Source: an uncultured Mollicutes bacterium
GTDB lineage: Bacteria > Bacillota_I > Bacilli_A > RF39 > UBA660
Assembly (NCBI GenBank): GCA_946500425.1
Contig: CAMMVQ010000005.1
Location: 1 to 58,495, forward strand
Direction of reading: 5' to 3'
Length of the DNA: 58,495 nucleotides
Part shown: piece by piece, positions 40,656-50,771 of the stretch
How the letters are laid out: each line of letters begins with the position of its first letter
How positions within the stretch are numbered: the stretch's first letter is position 1
Made by a program: the position numbers and the translations under genes
Notes under the pieces: model-generated
Databases searched by the model: none
Told to the model about the DNA's origin: nothing
What the model saw: the letters and a program-made list of their open reading frames with translations, nothing else

Positions 40656-40684
40656 TAACTAATTATTGTTAGTACCTTTTATTT
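40639..40684. terminator. Bidirectional terminator between convergent genes
   Basis: AAAATAAAAAGG-c-ACTAATAACTaattATTGTTAGT-a-CCTTTTATTTT spans both stop codons. Confidence 0.75.
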
Positions 40685-42611
40685 TGCTTTTATGACCTGG
40701 TTCGCTGCCTTTAATATAATATAATATTTTTTTCATCTTAGAATCATTGGTGGCTACTTCCCCGGTTTCAAGGTTAGTTAATACGCCAACTACGTTATCG
40801 GGTTTTTCGTACCAACTCGCCTCTTTATCCCGTAGGTAGTTTTCTATGGTATCAGCCCATATGTTTTTTGAGTATTTATATTCACTTTTTTTCAACTTTT
40901 TATTATCATCATATCCGGTCCATACCCCAACTACTATGTCTGGATTGTACCCTACCGTCCATAAGTCGTAGTCAGTAGTCCCGCTTTTGACCGCGTATTT
41001 TTTTGTTAGTTTTGGGGCTAGTGTAGCACAAGTTGGGGCGGTATAACTTATAAGTGATGTGTCATACGTGTTCGTTAGAAGCTCGTTTAGAATGTAGGTG
41101 TATGCCTCATTTAGGACCTTGTCCTTTTCCTTCTTATATTCATAAATGACATCACCATTTCCATCTTCAACCTTTCTAATTAAGTGTCCATTTACCTTGT
41201 ACCCACTGTTAGCAAGGGCGGCGTATGCCCCGGTAAACTCCGTTATGGTAAGTTCGTTTGTCCCAAGAGGTAAAGACGCGTTAGCTTCTAGCTTGCTATT
41301 TATTCCCATCTTTTTAGCGTATTTAACAAGTGTATCCTCACCAAGGAAAAGATGGGTTTTTATTGCGTAAATATTATCCGAATAAGCGATTGCAAGGGCC
41401 ATCGTAATTTTATCGTTAGGATATACGTCTGCGTAATTACTAGGTGAATAAGTAAGACCATTACCTAAAGAAAAAGTAGTTGGTTTACTTAAGAACGTAG
41501 TAGATGCAGTAAGTCCGTTTTCTAAGGCGGCATAATAAAGAATAGGTTTCATGGTTGATCCTACTTGTCTTTTGGATTGTACGGCTCTATTATACTGTGA
41601 CTTTGAATAATCTTGTCCGCCGGCTAAAGCTATTATTTCGCCGTTATTTGGGTTCATCATAACGGCTGAAACCTGAATCTTATCATTACTTTCTAAGTTG
41701 TTTTTTATACTGTTTTCTAAGTCCGTCTGGGCTTCTACATCAAGTGACGTATATATTTTTAATCCTTCTTGTCTTACGGAATCCTCACTTACTATTTTTA
41801 GGTCTTCTAATTCTCTTATTACCGCGTCTTGATAATACATGATGGTACTAAGGTTTAGATTTTCCTTTTTACCATAATAAGTTAATTTGACGTTTAATGT
41901 TTCTTCCATTGTTTCTTTAGAAATTATATTGTTATTAACCATTGATTGTAGTATTACCCGTTGTCTTTCTTTAGCTGCTTTTTCATCATTAAGTGGCGAA
42001 TAATTATTAGGAGATTTTGGTATTCCGGCTAACATGGTGCTTTCTGCTAGGGTTAAGTCTTTCGCGGATTTATTAAAGTAATATAAAGCAGCATTTTCAA
42101 TTCCCAAAATACCATTTCCATAATTTATCGTGTTTAAATAACCTTCTAAAATTTCATCTTTTGAGTATTGTGTTTCTAGCTTGAAGGCGTACCATGCTTC
42201 TTTTATTTTTCTGGACCACGTTTTTTCAAACGTTAAAAATAAATTTCTGGCATATTGCTGCGTAATGGTAGAAGCCCCTTGTTTTAGGTCTTTTGACTTT
42301 ATGTTAACCAAGGTGGATTTTATTATTCTTGGAATGTCAAAACCATTATGTTCATAAAAATTTTTATCTTCTGAATAAATGGTTGCGTTTATTAAATGCT
42401 TTGATATGTCTTTTAATTTTACCCATTTTTTAGTTCCGTTATTGCCTTCATAAAAGCTTTTATTATTTTTATCATACATGTATATACTATTAGAATTTTT
42501 AATATCTATTTTGCTACCGTATTTAGCACATAAAAATAAAATACTAAAGCACGCACAAAAAATAAGCATTAAGGCTATTGTTGATTTTATAATAAATTTG
42601 AATATTTTCAT
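40659..42611 (-). CDS. Class A penicillin-binding protein (transglycosylase/transpeptidase)
   Basis: GT51 motifs (EDKNFYEHNGFD, GASTITQQYARN) and transpeptidase motifs (STMKP, SDN, KSGT). Only major - strand gene. Confidence 0.93.
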   Translation of the reverse strand: MKIFKFIIKSTIALMLIFCACFSILFLCAKYGSKIDIKNSNSIYMYDKNNKSFYEGNNGTKKWVKLKDISKHLINATIYSEDKNFYEHNGFDIPRIIKSTLVNIKSKDLKQGASTITQQYARNLFLTFEKTWSRKIKEAWYAFKLETQYSKDEILEGYLNTINYGNGILGIENAALYYFNKSAKDLTLAESTMLAGIPKSPNNYSPLNDEKAAKERQRVILQSMVNNNIISKETMEETLNVKLTYYGKKENLNLSTIMYYQDAVIRELEDLKIVSEDSVRQEGLKIYTSLDVEAQTDLENSIKNNLESNDKIQVSAVMMNPNNGEIIALAGGQDYSKSQYNRAVQSKRQVGSTMKPILYYAALENGLTASTTFLSKPTTFSLGNGLTYSPSNYADVYPNDKITMALAIAYSDNIYAIKTHLFLGEDTLVKYAKKMGINSKLEANASLPLGTNELTITEFTGAYAALANSGYKVNGHLIRKVEDGNGDVIYEYKKEKDKVLNEAYTYILNELLTNTYDTSLISYTAPTCATLAPKLTKKYAVKSGTTDYDLWTVGYNPDIVVGVWTGYDDNKKLKKSEYKYSKNIWADTIENYLRDKEASWYEKPDNVVGVLTNLETGEVATNDSKMKKILYYIKGSEPGHKSKIKGTNNN

Positions 42612-42669
42612 ATCAAGCCTTCTTTCTAATTTTAGTATTTGTAAAAGTTACTAAAATATAATTATTTTG

Positions 42670-42698
42670 TTGACCTTTTTTATTTTATATGCTATATT
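42670..42698 (+). promoter_or_regulatory. Sigma-A-type promoter for the DUF1934-argS operon
   Basis: TTGACC - 17 nt - TATATT. Confidence 0.65.
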
Positions 42699-42728
42699 GT
42701 TGCTAGAAAAATTTTAAGGGTGTTTTTT

Positions 42729-43103
42729 ATGTCTAAAATTATTATTAATCACGAGGTAACATCTGGTGAAGAAAAAAGCTTATTAACAAATAAAAAGGCG
42801 TTAAAAAAAGATAATGAGATTAATTATTATGATAATAACGTTAAGGTTATTGTGAAAGTTTTAGAAAACAAGGTGTTAATTACTAGAGAAGATAATAACA
42901 TGATGATAAACTTAGAATTTGAAAAGGATAAAAACTTAATAACGGATTATGTTATTAAAGATTTGGGGTTAACGGTAAAGCTTGAAACCAGGACAAAAGA
43001 AATCATCATAAAAGACAAAATGATTTACGTTGAGTATGATGTCTTTATGAATGATACTTTTAGTGATAGCTTTACTTATAAATTGGAATGGAGAGAATTA
43101 TAA
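42729..43103 (+). CDS. DUF1934/YwiB-like protein
   Basis: Small beta-barrel-like protein directly upstream of argS, as B. subtilis ywiB. Confidence 0.7.
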   Translation: MSKIIINHEVTSGEEKSLLTNKKALKKDNEINYYDNNVKVIVKVLENKVLITREDNNMMINLEFEKDKNLITDYVIKDLGLTVKLETRTKEIIIKDKMIYVEYDVFMNDTFSDSFTYKLEWREL

Positions 43104-44854
43104 TGAGTGTTATAAACGATATTGAAAATACTATAACAAAAATAATCAATGATTTAGGTTATGAACTCGAACACGTATCGTTAAAACCATCTGGCAGACC
43201 AGACTTGGGTGATTACCAAATTAATGAATGTATGATGCTTGGTAAAAAATATAATAAATCACCAAAAAGTATAGCGGAAGAAATAGTTTTAGAATTATCT
43301 AAAGGTGATAATTTTACGAACATTAATGTTGCGGGACCTGGGTTTATTAATTTAACCTTCCAAGATGACTTTTTGGTAGAAGTGGCTAATAAAATATCAA
43401 ATATCAAAGAAAACAACATAGATTATCCCAAAAAACGAAAGATTCTAATAGATTATGGCGGTGCGAATGTTGCAAAAGAGTTACACGTTGGTCATTTAAG
43501 GTCAGCTAACATAGGGGAGGCGCTTAAAAGATTAGCAAAGTTGCTTGGTAATGATGTTATTGCTGACGTTCATTTGGGAGATTGGGGGTTACCGCTTGGA
43601 TTAGTTATAAAACAAATAAAAGAAGAACAACCAGATTTAATATATTTTGACGAAAATTATACGGGCCCTTATCCTGATGCTTCTCCGGTTACTCCGAAAG
43701 ATTTAGCAAGGATATATCCTTTAGCATCAAAAAGAAAAAGTGAAGATGAACAGTATTTAATTGATGCCCAGGAAATAACCAATAAAATACAAACCGGTGT
43801 GCCAGGTTATAGAGTTTTATGGAAACACGTCGTTGAAACTAGTAAAAAGGACATAAAAAAAGTATATGATGAATTAAATACTAATTTTGATTTATGGTTA
43901 GGAGAAAGTGATGCAGCGGCTTCAGTTCCTGAAGTAGTTAATATTTTCAAAGAAAAAAAACTTACTAAGTTAGATGATGGGGCTTTAATCGTCGACGTAA
44001 AAAAAGATAATGATAAAATTGAAGTGCCACCAATATTGTTGGTAAAGTCAAACGGAACGGCCGGTTATCAGACAACCGAAATCGCAACGCTTTATAACAG
44101 GATGAAAAATTATGACTTAACCGACGTATGGTATTTGACGGACGCAAGACAATCCCTACATTTTTTGCAATCGTTTAGGGCGTCCAAATTATCTGGAATA
44201 GTTCCCGAAAGAGTTAATTTAGAACATTTGCCTTTTGGTACGATAAATGGTAAAGACGGAAAACCATTTAAAACGAGAGATGGTAACGTCATGTCATTAA
44301 GTAATTTAATTGATATTGTTTATGACGCAACTTCGAAAAAAATGAATAAAGATATAGTGGGTGAAGAATTACTAGAAAAAACAACTAAAATGATAGCAAT
44401 AGATTCTATAAAATACGCTGATTTATTGCCTTTTAGAACTACTGATTATATATTTGAACCAGAAAAGTTTAGTGATTTAGAGGGAAAAACAGCACCTTAT
44501 TTGCTTTATTCAACCATTAGAATTAGATCTTTGTTAAACAAAGCTAAAGAAGAACACGTTAGTTATGATAGGTATACTATATTAAGTACTGATATTGAAC
44601 GTCAGATAATATTAAAACTTTTAGAATTACCAAAAACTTTGTTAAATGCATATGATTCAAGGAGTCTAAATGACATTTCAGAATATATATATAATATAAC
44701 AAGTTTATATAATAAATTTTATGCCGAAAATAAAATACTATCTTGCGTTAATAATGACGTGAAAAATTCTTGGTTATTTATATCAAATGTTGTGTATAAT
44801 GTTAATATGTTATTATTGGACGTAATGGGACTTAAGGTTCCAGAAAAAATGTAA
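43103..44854 (+). CDS. argS: Arginyl-tRNA synthetase
   Basis: DYGGANVAKELHVGHLRSANIGEALKRL signature; C-terminal DALR-type domain. Confidence 0.96.
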   Translation: MSVINDIENTITKIINDLGYELEHVSLKPSGRPDLGDYQINECMMLGKKYNKSPKSIAEEIVLELSKGDNFTNINVAGPGFINLTFQDDFLVEVANKISNIKENNIDYPKKRKILIDYGGANVAKELHVGHLRSANIGEALKRLAKLLGNDVIADVHLGDWGLPLGLVIKQIKEEQPDLIYFDENYTGPYPDASPVTPKDLARIYPLASKRKSEDEQYLIDAQEITNKIQTGVPGYRVLWKHVVETSKKDIKKVYDELNTNFDLWLGESDAAASVPEVVNIFKEKKLTKLDDGALIVDVKKDNDKIEVPPILLVKSNGTAGYQTTEIATLYNRMKNYDLTDVWYLTDARQSLHFLQSFRASKLSGIVPERVNLEHLPFGTINGKDGKPFKTRDGNVMSLSNLIDIVYDATSKKMNKDIVGEELLEKTTKMIAIDSIKYADLLPFRTTDYIFEPEKFSDLEGKTAPYLLYSTIRIRSLLNKAKEEHVSYDRYTILSTDIERQIILKLLELPKTLLNAYDSRSLNDISEYIYNITSLYNKFYAENKILSCVNNDVKNSWLFISNVVYNVNMLLLDVMGLKVPEKM

Positions 44855-44910
44855 AATATTGCAAAGGTTAATAAAAATCGTATAATGATTATGTTTTAGG
44901 AGGAATTAAA

Positions 44911-45345
44911 ATGAACGTAAGACAAATGCCTTTAGAGGAATTAGAGCTTTTATCTTACACGGATATAGCTTATGAATTGTTAAAGTTAGATAAAAAACCA
45001 AAAACCACGCACGAGTTATTTTCGGAGGTATGTAAGCTTTTAGAAATTAATAATGATACCATGCTTGATATGATAGGTGACTTTTATACTACTTTAACTA
45101 CGGATAAGAGGTTCTTGCTTTTAGATAATGCCGAGTGGGATTTAAGAGAATTTCACGTGGTAAAACCAATCGTTGATGATGAAGAAGATGACGAGGAATC
45201 ATCAGAAGAACCAGAAGAAGATGAGGATGCTGATGAGACTGAAGACGAAGCAATAACTGAAGACACGGACGATTATGAGGAATCAGACGAAGGCATGGAT
45301 GATTTAGATGATTTAGCAATTGTTTCGGAAGAAGAAATGGAATAA
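44911..45345 (+). CDS. rpoE: RNA polymerase delta subunit
   Basis: HARE-HTH N-terminus with long acidic tail; follows argS. Confidence 0.9.
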   Translation: MNVRQMPLEELELLSYTDIAYELLKLDKKPKTTHELFSEVCKLLEINNDTMLDMIGDFYTTLTTDKRFLLLDNAEWDLREFHVVKPIVDDEEDDEESSEEPEEDEDADETEDEAITEDTDDYEESDEGMDDLDDLAIVSEEEME

Positions 45346-46400
45346 TGTTTGAAAGACTAGAGGCTATTAAAAAGCGAAACGACATCATTACCGAGGAGCT
45401 AACTAAGCCAGAAGTAATAAGTGATGTTTCAAAAACAACTAAATTGTCAAAAGAACAAGCTGATTTGTCTGAAATTATAGAATGTTATAATGAATATCTA
45501 AAAGCAAAAAAAGAGTATGAAGATGCCAAGGAACTGGTAAATGACCCTGAACTTGGATCTTTCGCCAAGGAAGAAGAAGAAAATCAGGAAAAAAGATTAA
45601 AAGAACTAGAAAAAAAGTTAGAGATACTTCTTTTACCTAAAGACCCAAACGATGATAAAAACATCATCGTTGAAATAAGAGGTGCGGCGGGAGGAGATGA
45701 AGCAAACATCTTTGCCGGAGACCTTTATGATATGTACGTTAAGTATGCTGAGCAGCAAGGTTTTAAGGTGGAAGAGATAGATAGTACTCCTGGAGCTAGT
45801 GGCGGGTTTGCTGAAATTTCTTTTATGGTTAAAGGAAAAGGGGCTTATTCAAAATTAAAGTACGAATCAGGAGCACACCGGGTTCAGCGTGTTCCGGCAA
45901 CGGAGTCACAAGGTCGCGTACATACTTCTACCGCAACCGTTCTTGTTATGCCGGAAGTAGATGACGTTGACTTTAAACTTGATATGAACGACGTTCGAAT
46001 CGACATAACAAGAAGTTCTGGATGTGGGGGTCAGGGTGTAAACACTACTGATAGCGCGGTAAGATTAACTCATATTCCAACCGGGATAATGGTTTATTCA
46101 CAAACCGAAAGATCGCAAATTAAGAACAAAGAAAAAGGCATGAAGATATTGCAAGCTAGAGTTTACGACTTAAAAATGAAAGAACAGGAAAAAGAATTGG
46201 GAGAAGAAAGAAGAAGTAAAATAGGAACCGGAGACCGTTCTGAGAAGATAAGAACTTATAATTATCCTCAAAACCGCGTTACTGACCACCGGATAGGGTT
46301 TACCACAAATTCTTTAGACCGGGTAATGAACGGAAAATTAGACGAAATAATAGAGGCTTTAATAACGGAAGATCAAAAAAGAAAATTGGCTGGAGAATAA
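45345..46400 (+). CDS. prfA: Peptide chain release factor 1
   Basis: [25 protein letters not shown] anticodon-recognition motif. Confidence 0.97.
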   Translation: MFERLEAIKKRNDIITEELTKPEVISDVSKTTKLSKEQADLSEIIECYNEYLKAKKEYEDAKELVNDPELGSFAKEEEENQEKRLKELEKKLEILLLPKDPNDDKNIIVEIRGAAGGDEANIFAGDLYDMYVKYAEQQGFKVEEIDSTPGASGGFAEISFMVKGKGAYSKLKYESGAHRVQRVPATESQGRVHTSTATVLVMPEVDDVDFKLDMNDVRIDITRSSGCGGQGVNTTDSAVRLTHIPTGIMVYSQTERSQIKNKEKGMKILQARVYDLKMKEQEKELGEERRSKIGTGDRSEKIRTYNYPQNRVTDHRIGFTTNSLDRVMNGKLDEIIEALITEDQKRKLAGE

Positions 46401-46439
46401 TTCACTAGCTAATTTTTATATTAATTAGGAGGAAATAAA

Positions 46440-47546
46440 ATGGAATATATGTTTCCAGATTATAACGATGGCTTGGTAAACGTAATGGCGTCTATCGAGC
46501 ACTACTTTGGAATTAAAAACCATCATAATGGGGTAAAAGAAATAGATGAGGCTTTGAAAAAAGGAAAGTACAAAAACGTTGTTTTGTTTCTTTTTGATGG
46601 TTTTGGTAATAAATTGCTAGAAGAAAATAAATTAATATGCCCATTCTTATATAAGCATTTAGTTAAAAGTGTGTCATCTAATTTTCCCTCTACCACAATG
46701 TCCGCAAGAACAACCGCCGAGTCTGCTTTAGAGCCAGTAACTCATGGGTGGTTAGGTTGGGATATGTACTTTAAGAAATATGACGAAGTAATTACACTTA
46801 CTAAAAACGTAATCAAAGGTACTAGCACCAAACCAGATAAGTTCCACGTTGCAAAAACTTTACTTTCATATGAGCCCGTGGTAGAGAAAATAAATAAATT
46901 AAGTGGTTGTTACGCTGAAAAAATAACTGTTTATAGCAATCATCCTGGTGAATCTTTGAAAAAAGCAAGAAGACGTATAAAGCGCATATCAAAAAGTAGA
47001 AAAAAAACTTATGTATACGCTTATTATAACGAACCTGACCATGCACTTCATAAAAATGGAACGGATAGTATGATTGTGAAAGATTATTTAAAGCACATAA
47101 ATGACGAGTTCGAAAAATTATGTTCGTCTTTAAAGAACACTCTAATAATAGCAATCGCGGATCATGGCCACATAAACGTTGAATATATAAACATAAGCGA
47201 TTATCCACGTTTGAGCAAAATGATTATTGGAAAGTTAGCAATTGATGACCGGGCCACCTCTTTTAGAGTGAAAAAAGGATATTTAAAAGAGTTTCCTTTA
47301 CAACTAAAAAAGGTGTTAAAAGATGATTTTATCATCATGAGTAAAAATGATGTTATTGAAAAAAAGTTATATGGAAGCGACAAGGAAAACGCGTATTTTC
47401 GCGATGGTTTAGGGGATTACTTCGCAATCGGGATAAGTAATAAGGCGATAAGGTACGACTCATCTTCAAATAATCACGTATCAGCGCATTCTGGATTAAC
47501 TTTGGACGAAATGTTAGTCCCCGTTATCATGGTTAGTAAACCTTAG
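46440..47546 (+). CDS. Alkaline phosphatase superfamily protein (nucleotide pyrophosphatase/phosphodiesterase-like)
   Basis: FLFDGFGNKLL...NFPSTTMSARTT...IAIADHGHI...HSGLTLDEMLVPVI. Confidence 0.8.
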   Translation: MEYMFPDYNDGLVNVMASIEHYFGIKNHHNGVKEIDEALKKGKYKNVVLFLFDGFGNKLLEENKLICPFLYKHLVKSVSSNFPSTTMSARTTAESALEPVTHGWLGWDMYFKKYDEVITLTKNVIKGTSTKPDKFHVAKTLLSYEPVVEKINKLSGCYAEKITVYSNHPGESLKKARRRIKRISKSRKKTYVYAYYNEPDHALHKNGTDSMIVKDYLKHINDEFEKLCSSLKNTLIIAIADHGHINVEYINISDYPRLSKMIIGKLAIDDRATSFRVKKGYLKEFPLQLKKVLKDDFIIMSKNDVIEKKLYGSDKENAYFRDGLGDYFAIGISNKAIRYDSSSNNHVSAHSGLTLDEMLVPVIMVSKP

Positions 47547-47578
47547 ATTATGATATAATATTGTCATGAGGTATTACC

Positions 47579-48295
47579 ATGAAAAAAGAAATAGAATATT
47601 TAAAAAAGTATTATAAGGGTAATTTAGATGATGCGATTAAAAGGCTAAAAGCAAACGAGCCCGTTCAATATATTGTCGGGAACGTTAATTTTTATGGTTA
47701 TGAGTTAAACGTAAATAAAAATGTCCTTATTCCAAGAAGAGAAACGGAAGAATTGGTTGAAGAAGTAATAAAAAGAAGCAAAAGCTTTACCGCCCCAACG
47801 ATAATTGACGTTGGAACGGGAAGTGGAGCTATTGCTATAAGCTTGTCAAAAGAGTTAGCAACTCACGTCTACGCATCTGACATAAGTAAAAATGCCCTTG
47901 AGGTTGCTAAGTTAAACATAAACAAAACAAAATCAAACGTAAGCTTACTCGAAGGTGACATGCTATCACCTTACATAGATAAAAATATAAAGGTAGACAT
48001 AATCGTTAGTAATCCTCCTTATATTAGCCGTGATGAAAAAATAGAAGACGTTGTTTATAATAATGAGCCTCATATAGCTTTATATGCTAAAAATAAAGGC
48101 TTAGAATTTTATGAAAGTATTTTAAAAGAAGCTAAGAAAATATTAAACACTAAATATTTAATCGCGTTTGAGATAGGTTATTTACAGGCTAATGATATAA
48201 AAGAATTAGCAAAAAAGTATTTGGGTAACGTGAAAGTCGAAATAAAAAAAGATTTGTCTGGTAAAAATAGAATGTTGTTCGTATATAATTTTTAA
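47579..48295 (+). CDS. prmC: Release factor glutamine methyltransferase
   Basis: IPRRETEELVE, VGTGSGAIAISL, SNPPYI. Confidence 0.95.
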   Translation: MKKEIEYLKKYYKGNLDDAIKRLKANEPVQYIVGNVNFYGYELNVNKNVLIPRRETEELVEEVIKRSKSFTAPTIIDVGTGSGAIAISLSKELATHVYASDISKNALEVAKLNINKTKSNVSLLEGDMLSPYIDKNIKVDIIVSNPPYISRDEKIEDVVYNNEPHIALYAKNKGLEFYESILKEAKKILNTKYLIAFEIGYLQANDIKELAKKYLGNVKVEIKKDLSGKNRMLFVYNF

Positions 48296-48297
48296 GT

Positions 48298-48324
48298 ATC
48301 ACCCATCTATTAATAGAGGGTGAT
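48298..48324 (+). promoter_or_regulatory. Hairpin sequestering the spoIIR ribosome-binding site
   Basis: ATCACCC-a-TCTATtaATAGA-GGGTGAT, where GAGGGTGAT is the ribosome-binding site of ATG 48330. Confidence 0.6.
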
Positions 48325-48329
48325 TTTAA

Positions 48330-48854
48330 ATGAAAAAAATAACGTTAATTATTTTGGCGGTTTTATCTTTATACACTTATGCTCGTAGTACGGAAAAAGA
48401 AAGTGTAAAAATACCAGACTCAGCAATTCGTTTTAGGGTACTTGCTAACAGCAATGATCCAAGAGACCAAAAAATAAAAGAAGACGTTAGGGATAAAATG
48501 CAAAAAGAGCTATATACTTTGCTTCAAAACACCAAAAACATAAAAGAGGCGCGTGGTTTAATTAACGATAACATGAACTCTTTTAAGAAAATATTAGATG
48601 AAGAAATGGATGGTAAAGAGTATTCTTACACGATTGATTATGGAATGCACGAATTTCCTTCTAAAACGTATAAAGGAATTACTTATGAAGCGGGAGAATA
48701 TGAATCCTTACTTGTTACTTTAGGAGAGGGAAAAGGGGATAATTGGTGGTGTGTTTTATTTCCGCCGTTATGTTTGTTAGAAGCAGAAGAAACAACCAGC
48801 GATGATGTCGAATATAAATTCTTTGTAAAAGAACTAATTGAAAAATATTTTTAA
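48330..48854 (+). CDS. spoIIR: Stage II sporulation protein R
   Basis: IPDSAIRFRVLANSNDPRDQKIKEDVRDKM; downstream of prmC as in B. subtilis. Confidence 0.93.
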   Translation: MKKITLIILAVLSLYTYARSTEKESVKIPDSAIRFRVLANSNDPRDQKIKEDVRDKMQKELYTLLQNTKNIKEARGLINDNMNSFKKILDEEMDGKEYSYTIDYGMHEFPSKTYKGITYEAGEYESLLVTLGEGKGDNWWCVLFPPLCLLEAEETTSDDVEYKFFVKELIEKYF

Positions 48855-48892
48855 TGTAACTGTAATAAGATAATGTAGGAAGGTGATTTGCC

Positions 48893-49417
48893 ATCGCTAA
48901 CATTATATTAATTGCAGTTATATTAAGTATGGACGCTTTTACTTTAGCACTATCTTACGGAATAAATAAAATAAGTAAAAAAAGTATAATCATAACGGCC
49001 GTTACCGTTGGGTTATTTCATTTTTTTATGCCGTTACTAGGAAATTTTATAGGTGTTCCGCTTTTTGAATATACGATTATAAAGCCAAGGATAGTTTTAT
49101 TTGTTGTGTTTTTAATATTATCAATAGATATGTTTATTCATTTTTTTGAAGAAGAGCCCAAGGTAAGACCCTTGAACGTAATTGGTATTATGTTTTTTGC
49201 GTTTTCCGTAAGTTTTGATAGTTTTTCGGTTGGAATCGGAATGCGATATTTATATGGTAACGTTTTATTATCGGTTAGTTTGTTCTGCATAATTAGTTTT
49301 TTATTTACGTTACTCGGATTCTTTTTGGGAAAGAGTCTATCAGAAAAAATAGGTAAATACGCCTTTTTAATTGGAAGCATAGTTTTATTCTTATATTCAT
49401 TTACAATCTTGACATAA
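48893..49417 (+). CDS. mntP: MntP/YtaF-like manganese efflux family protein, likely ATC start
   Basis: IANIILIAVILSMDAFTLALSYG first helix; ORF track starts at internal ATG 48929; AGGAAGGTGA ribosome-binding site lies 6 nt before ATC 48893. Confidence 0.75.
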   Translation: MANIILIAVILSMDAFTLALSYGINKISKKSIIITAVTVGLFHFFMPLLGNFIGVPLFEYTIIKPRIVLFVVFLILSIDMFIHFFEEEPKVRPLNVIGIMFFAFSVSFDSFSVGIGMRYLYGNVLLSVSLFCIISFLFTLLGFFLGKSLSEKIGKYAFLIGSIVLFLYSFTILT

Positions 49418-49467
49418 GGGGTAATTTGTGATAGTATATTAGACACTTAACAAAAGGGGGAATTGTT

Positions 49468-50682
49468 ATGGCAATAAAACAAACATCAAGTAAGAAAAAA
49501 GAAGTGTTTACTAAAACAACCGCAATTATATTAGGTGCAACTCTAATTGGTACGATTGGTATAGCTGGTCTTACTAAGTTAACTAGAAGAACTAATAATG
49601 GTTTAGAGGGTGGAGAAACAACTACTAGTATTAGCCAAGAATTAGAAGTTGCGGGATTAGTACTTACCGAGGATTTCGACATTAATAGCGATGATGCAGT
49701 AAGAAAACGTGCTCAGGAAATATATGATTACTCTGAAAAAGAGCATGACGTTGATACCATTGTAAATATTATTTATTACGTTAATGGTGCGTATGATAAG
49801 ATTATTTTCCCGGCTAGTGAAGATAAAGCTGCTTATGTTCAAAAGATAGTTCTTAGTTTATCTGAAATACTAGATGATAACCTTCTTGATGACGTCGAGG
49901 CCCAAAGAAACATGTTTTATAAAAACGAAAATGCTAATGTTACGCCTAAAGAAGATCAAGAAATATACGCGTACATGTTTATGGCAAGTACTAATACTAA
50001 TCCTAACGCCGTTGATGTTTCAAAACAGGACGCATTACGTTTCGCTCAAATTGTAAACGAACAACTTGAGAACATTAAAAACGGAACGGTTGATAAATTT
50101 GAAACTACCGCGGACAAATACTATGATTTTTATAAACGTTTAAAAAATAGGACGGGTAAGGATGAGGAGTTTGAAATTAACGCTGGCTACTCAGCTGTAT
50201 TATATAAAGACGTTGATTCTAAAAACATATTGGTTACTATGTTCTTAGATGATGCCAAGAATAAAGAATTAGATGAAAACTACGCTAATTCGTACTTAAA
50301 TTTAATTTTGAATGACATTCAAACGAAGCTGGGTATAAACGTTCAGTCATTAATTGATAAAGCTATTGAAGAAGGAAATGCGGGAAATGATTTGCCTCCA
50401 GCTTATTCGGAGGAAGTTGATAAAAAAGATGAACAAGACGCTAATCAAAGGCCAGACTACGAGGAACACACTAATGAACCCATAGTGGTAGATAAAGGTG
50501 GCGACAAACTACCCGGTAGTAGTGGTAAGGAGGAACAAGTAAATGAGCCAACAACTTCTATTACCGAAGAGGAAATAGTGGCGGACGTTCCGAATGGTGG
50601 TTATCATGAAGAAGTTATTCCTGGTGGTGTTGAAATATCTTACACCGATGCTGATGATACCATTAAAAGGGCTAAAAAATAA
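49468..50682 (+). CDS. Hypothetical N-terminally membrane-anchored protein (404 aa) with acidic C-terminal linker
   Basis: Basic N-terminus and one TM (TTAIILGATLIGTIGIAGL); no recognised domain. Confidence 0.65.
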   Translation: MAIKQTSSKKKEVFTKTTAIILGATLIGTIGIAGLTKLTRRTNNGLEGGETTTSISQELEVAGLVLTEDFDINSDDAVRKRAQEIYDYSEKEHDVDTIVNIIYYVNGAYDKIIFPASEDKAAYVQKIVLSLSEILDDNLLDDVEAQRNMFYKNENANVTPKEDQEIYAYMFMASTNTNPNAVDVSKQDALRFAQIVNEQLENIKNGTVDKFETTADKYYDFYKRLKNRTGKDEEFEINAGYSAVLYKDVDSKNILVTMFLDDAKNKELDENYANSYLNLILNDIQTKLGINVQSLIDKAIEEGNAGNDLPPAYSEEVDKKDEQDANQRPDYEEHTNEPIVVDKGGDKLPGSSGKEEQVNEPTTSITEEEIVADVPNGGYHEEVIPGGVEISYTDADDTIKRAKK

Positions 50683-50692
50683 AGTTTATTTA

Positions 50693-50722
50693 ACACTAGA
50701 ATGTAAATTCTAGTGTTTTTCT
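50693..50722 (+). terminator. Rho-independent terminator
   Basis: AACACTAGAAT-gtaa-ATTCTAGTGTTTTTC. Confidence 0.85.
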
Positions 50723-50771
50723 TTGACTATAAATGTAAATTATAATAAAATTATTTTAGAAGGTGAAGTTT

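Noticed and set aside
45150-45165. TTTCACGTGGTAAA in rpoE as a fifth parS site
   Set aside because: Several mismatches outside the CACGTG core; consistent with ordinary coding sequence.
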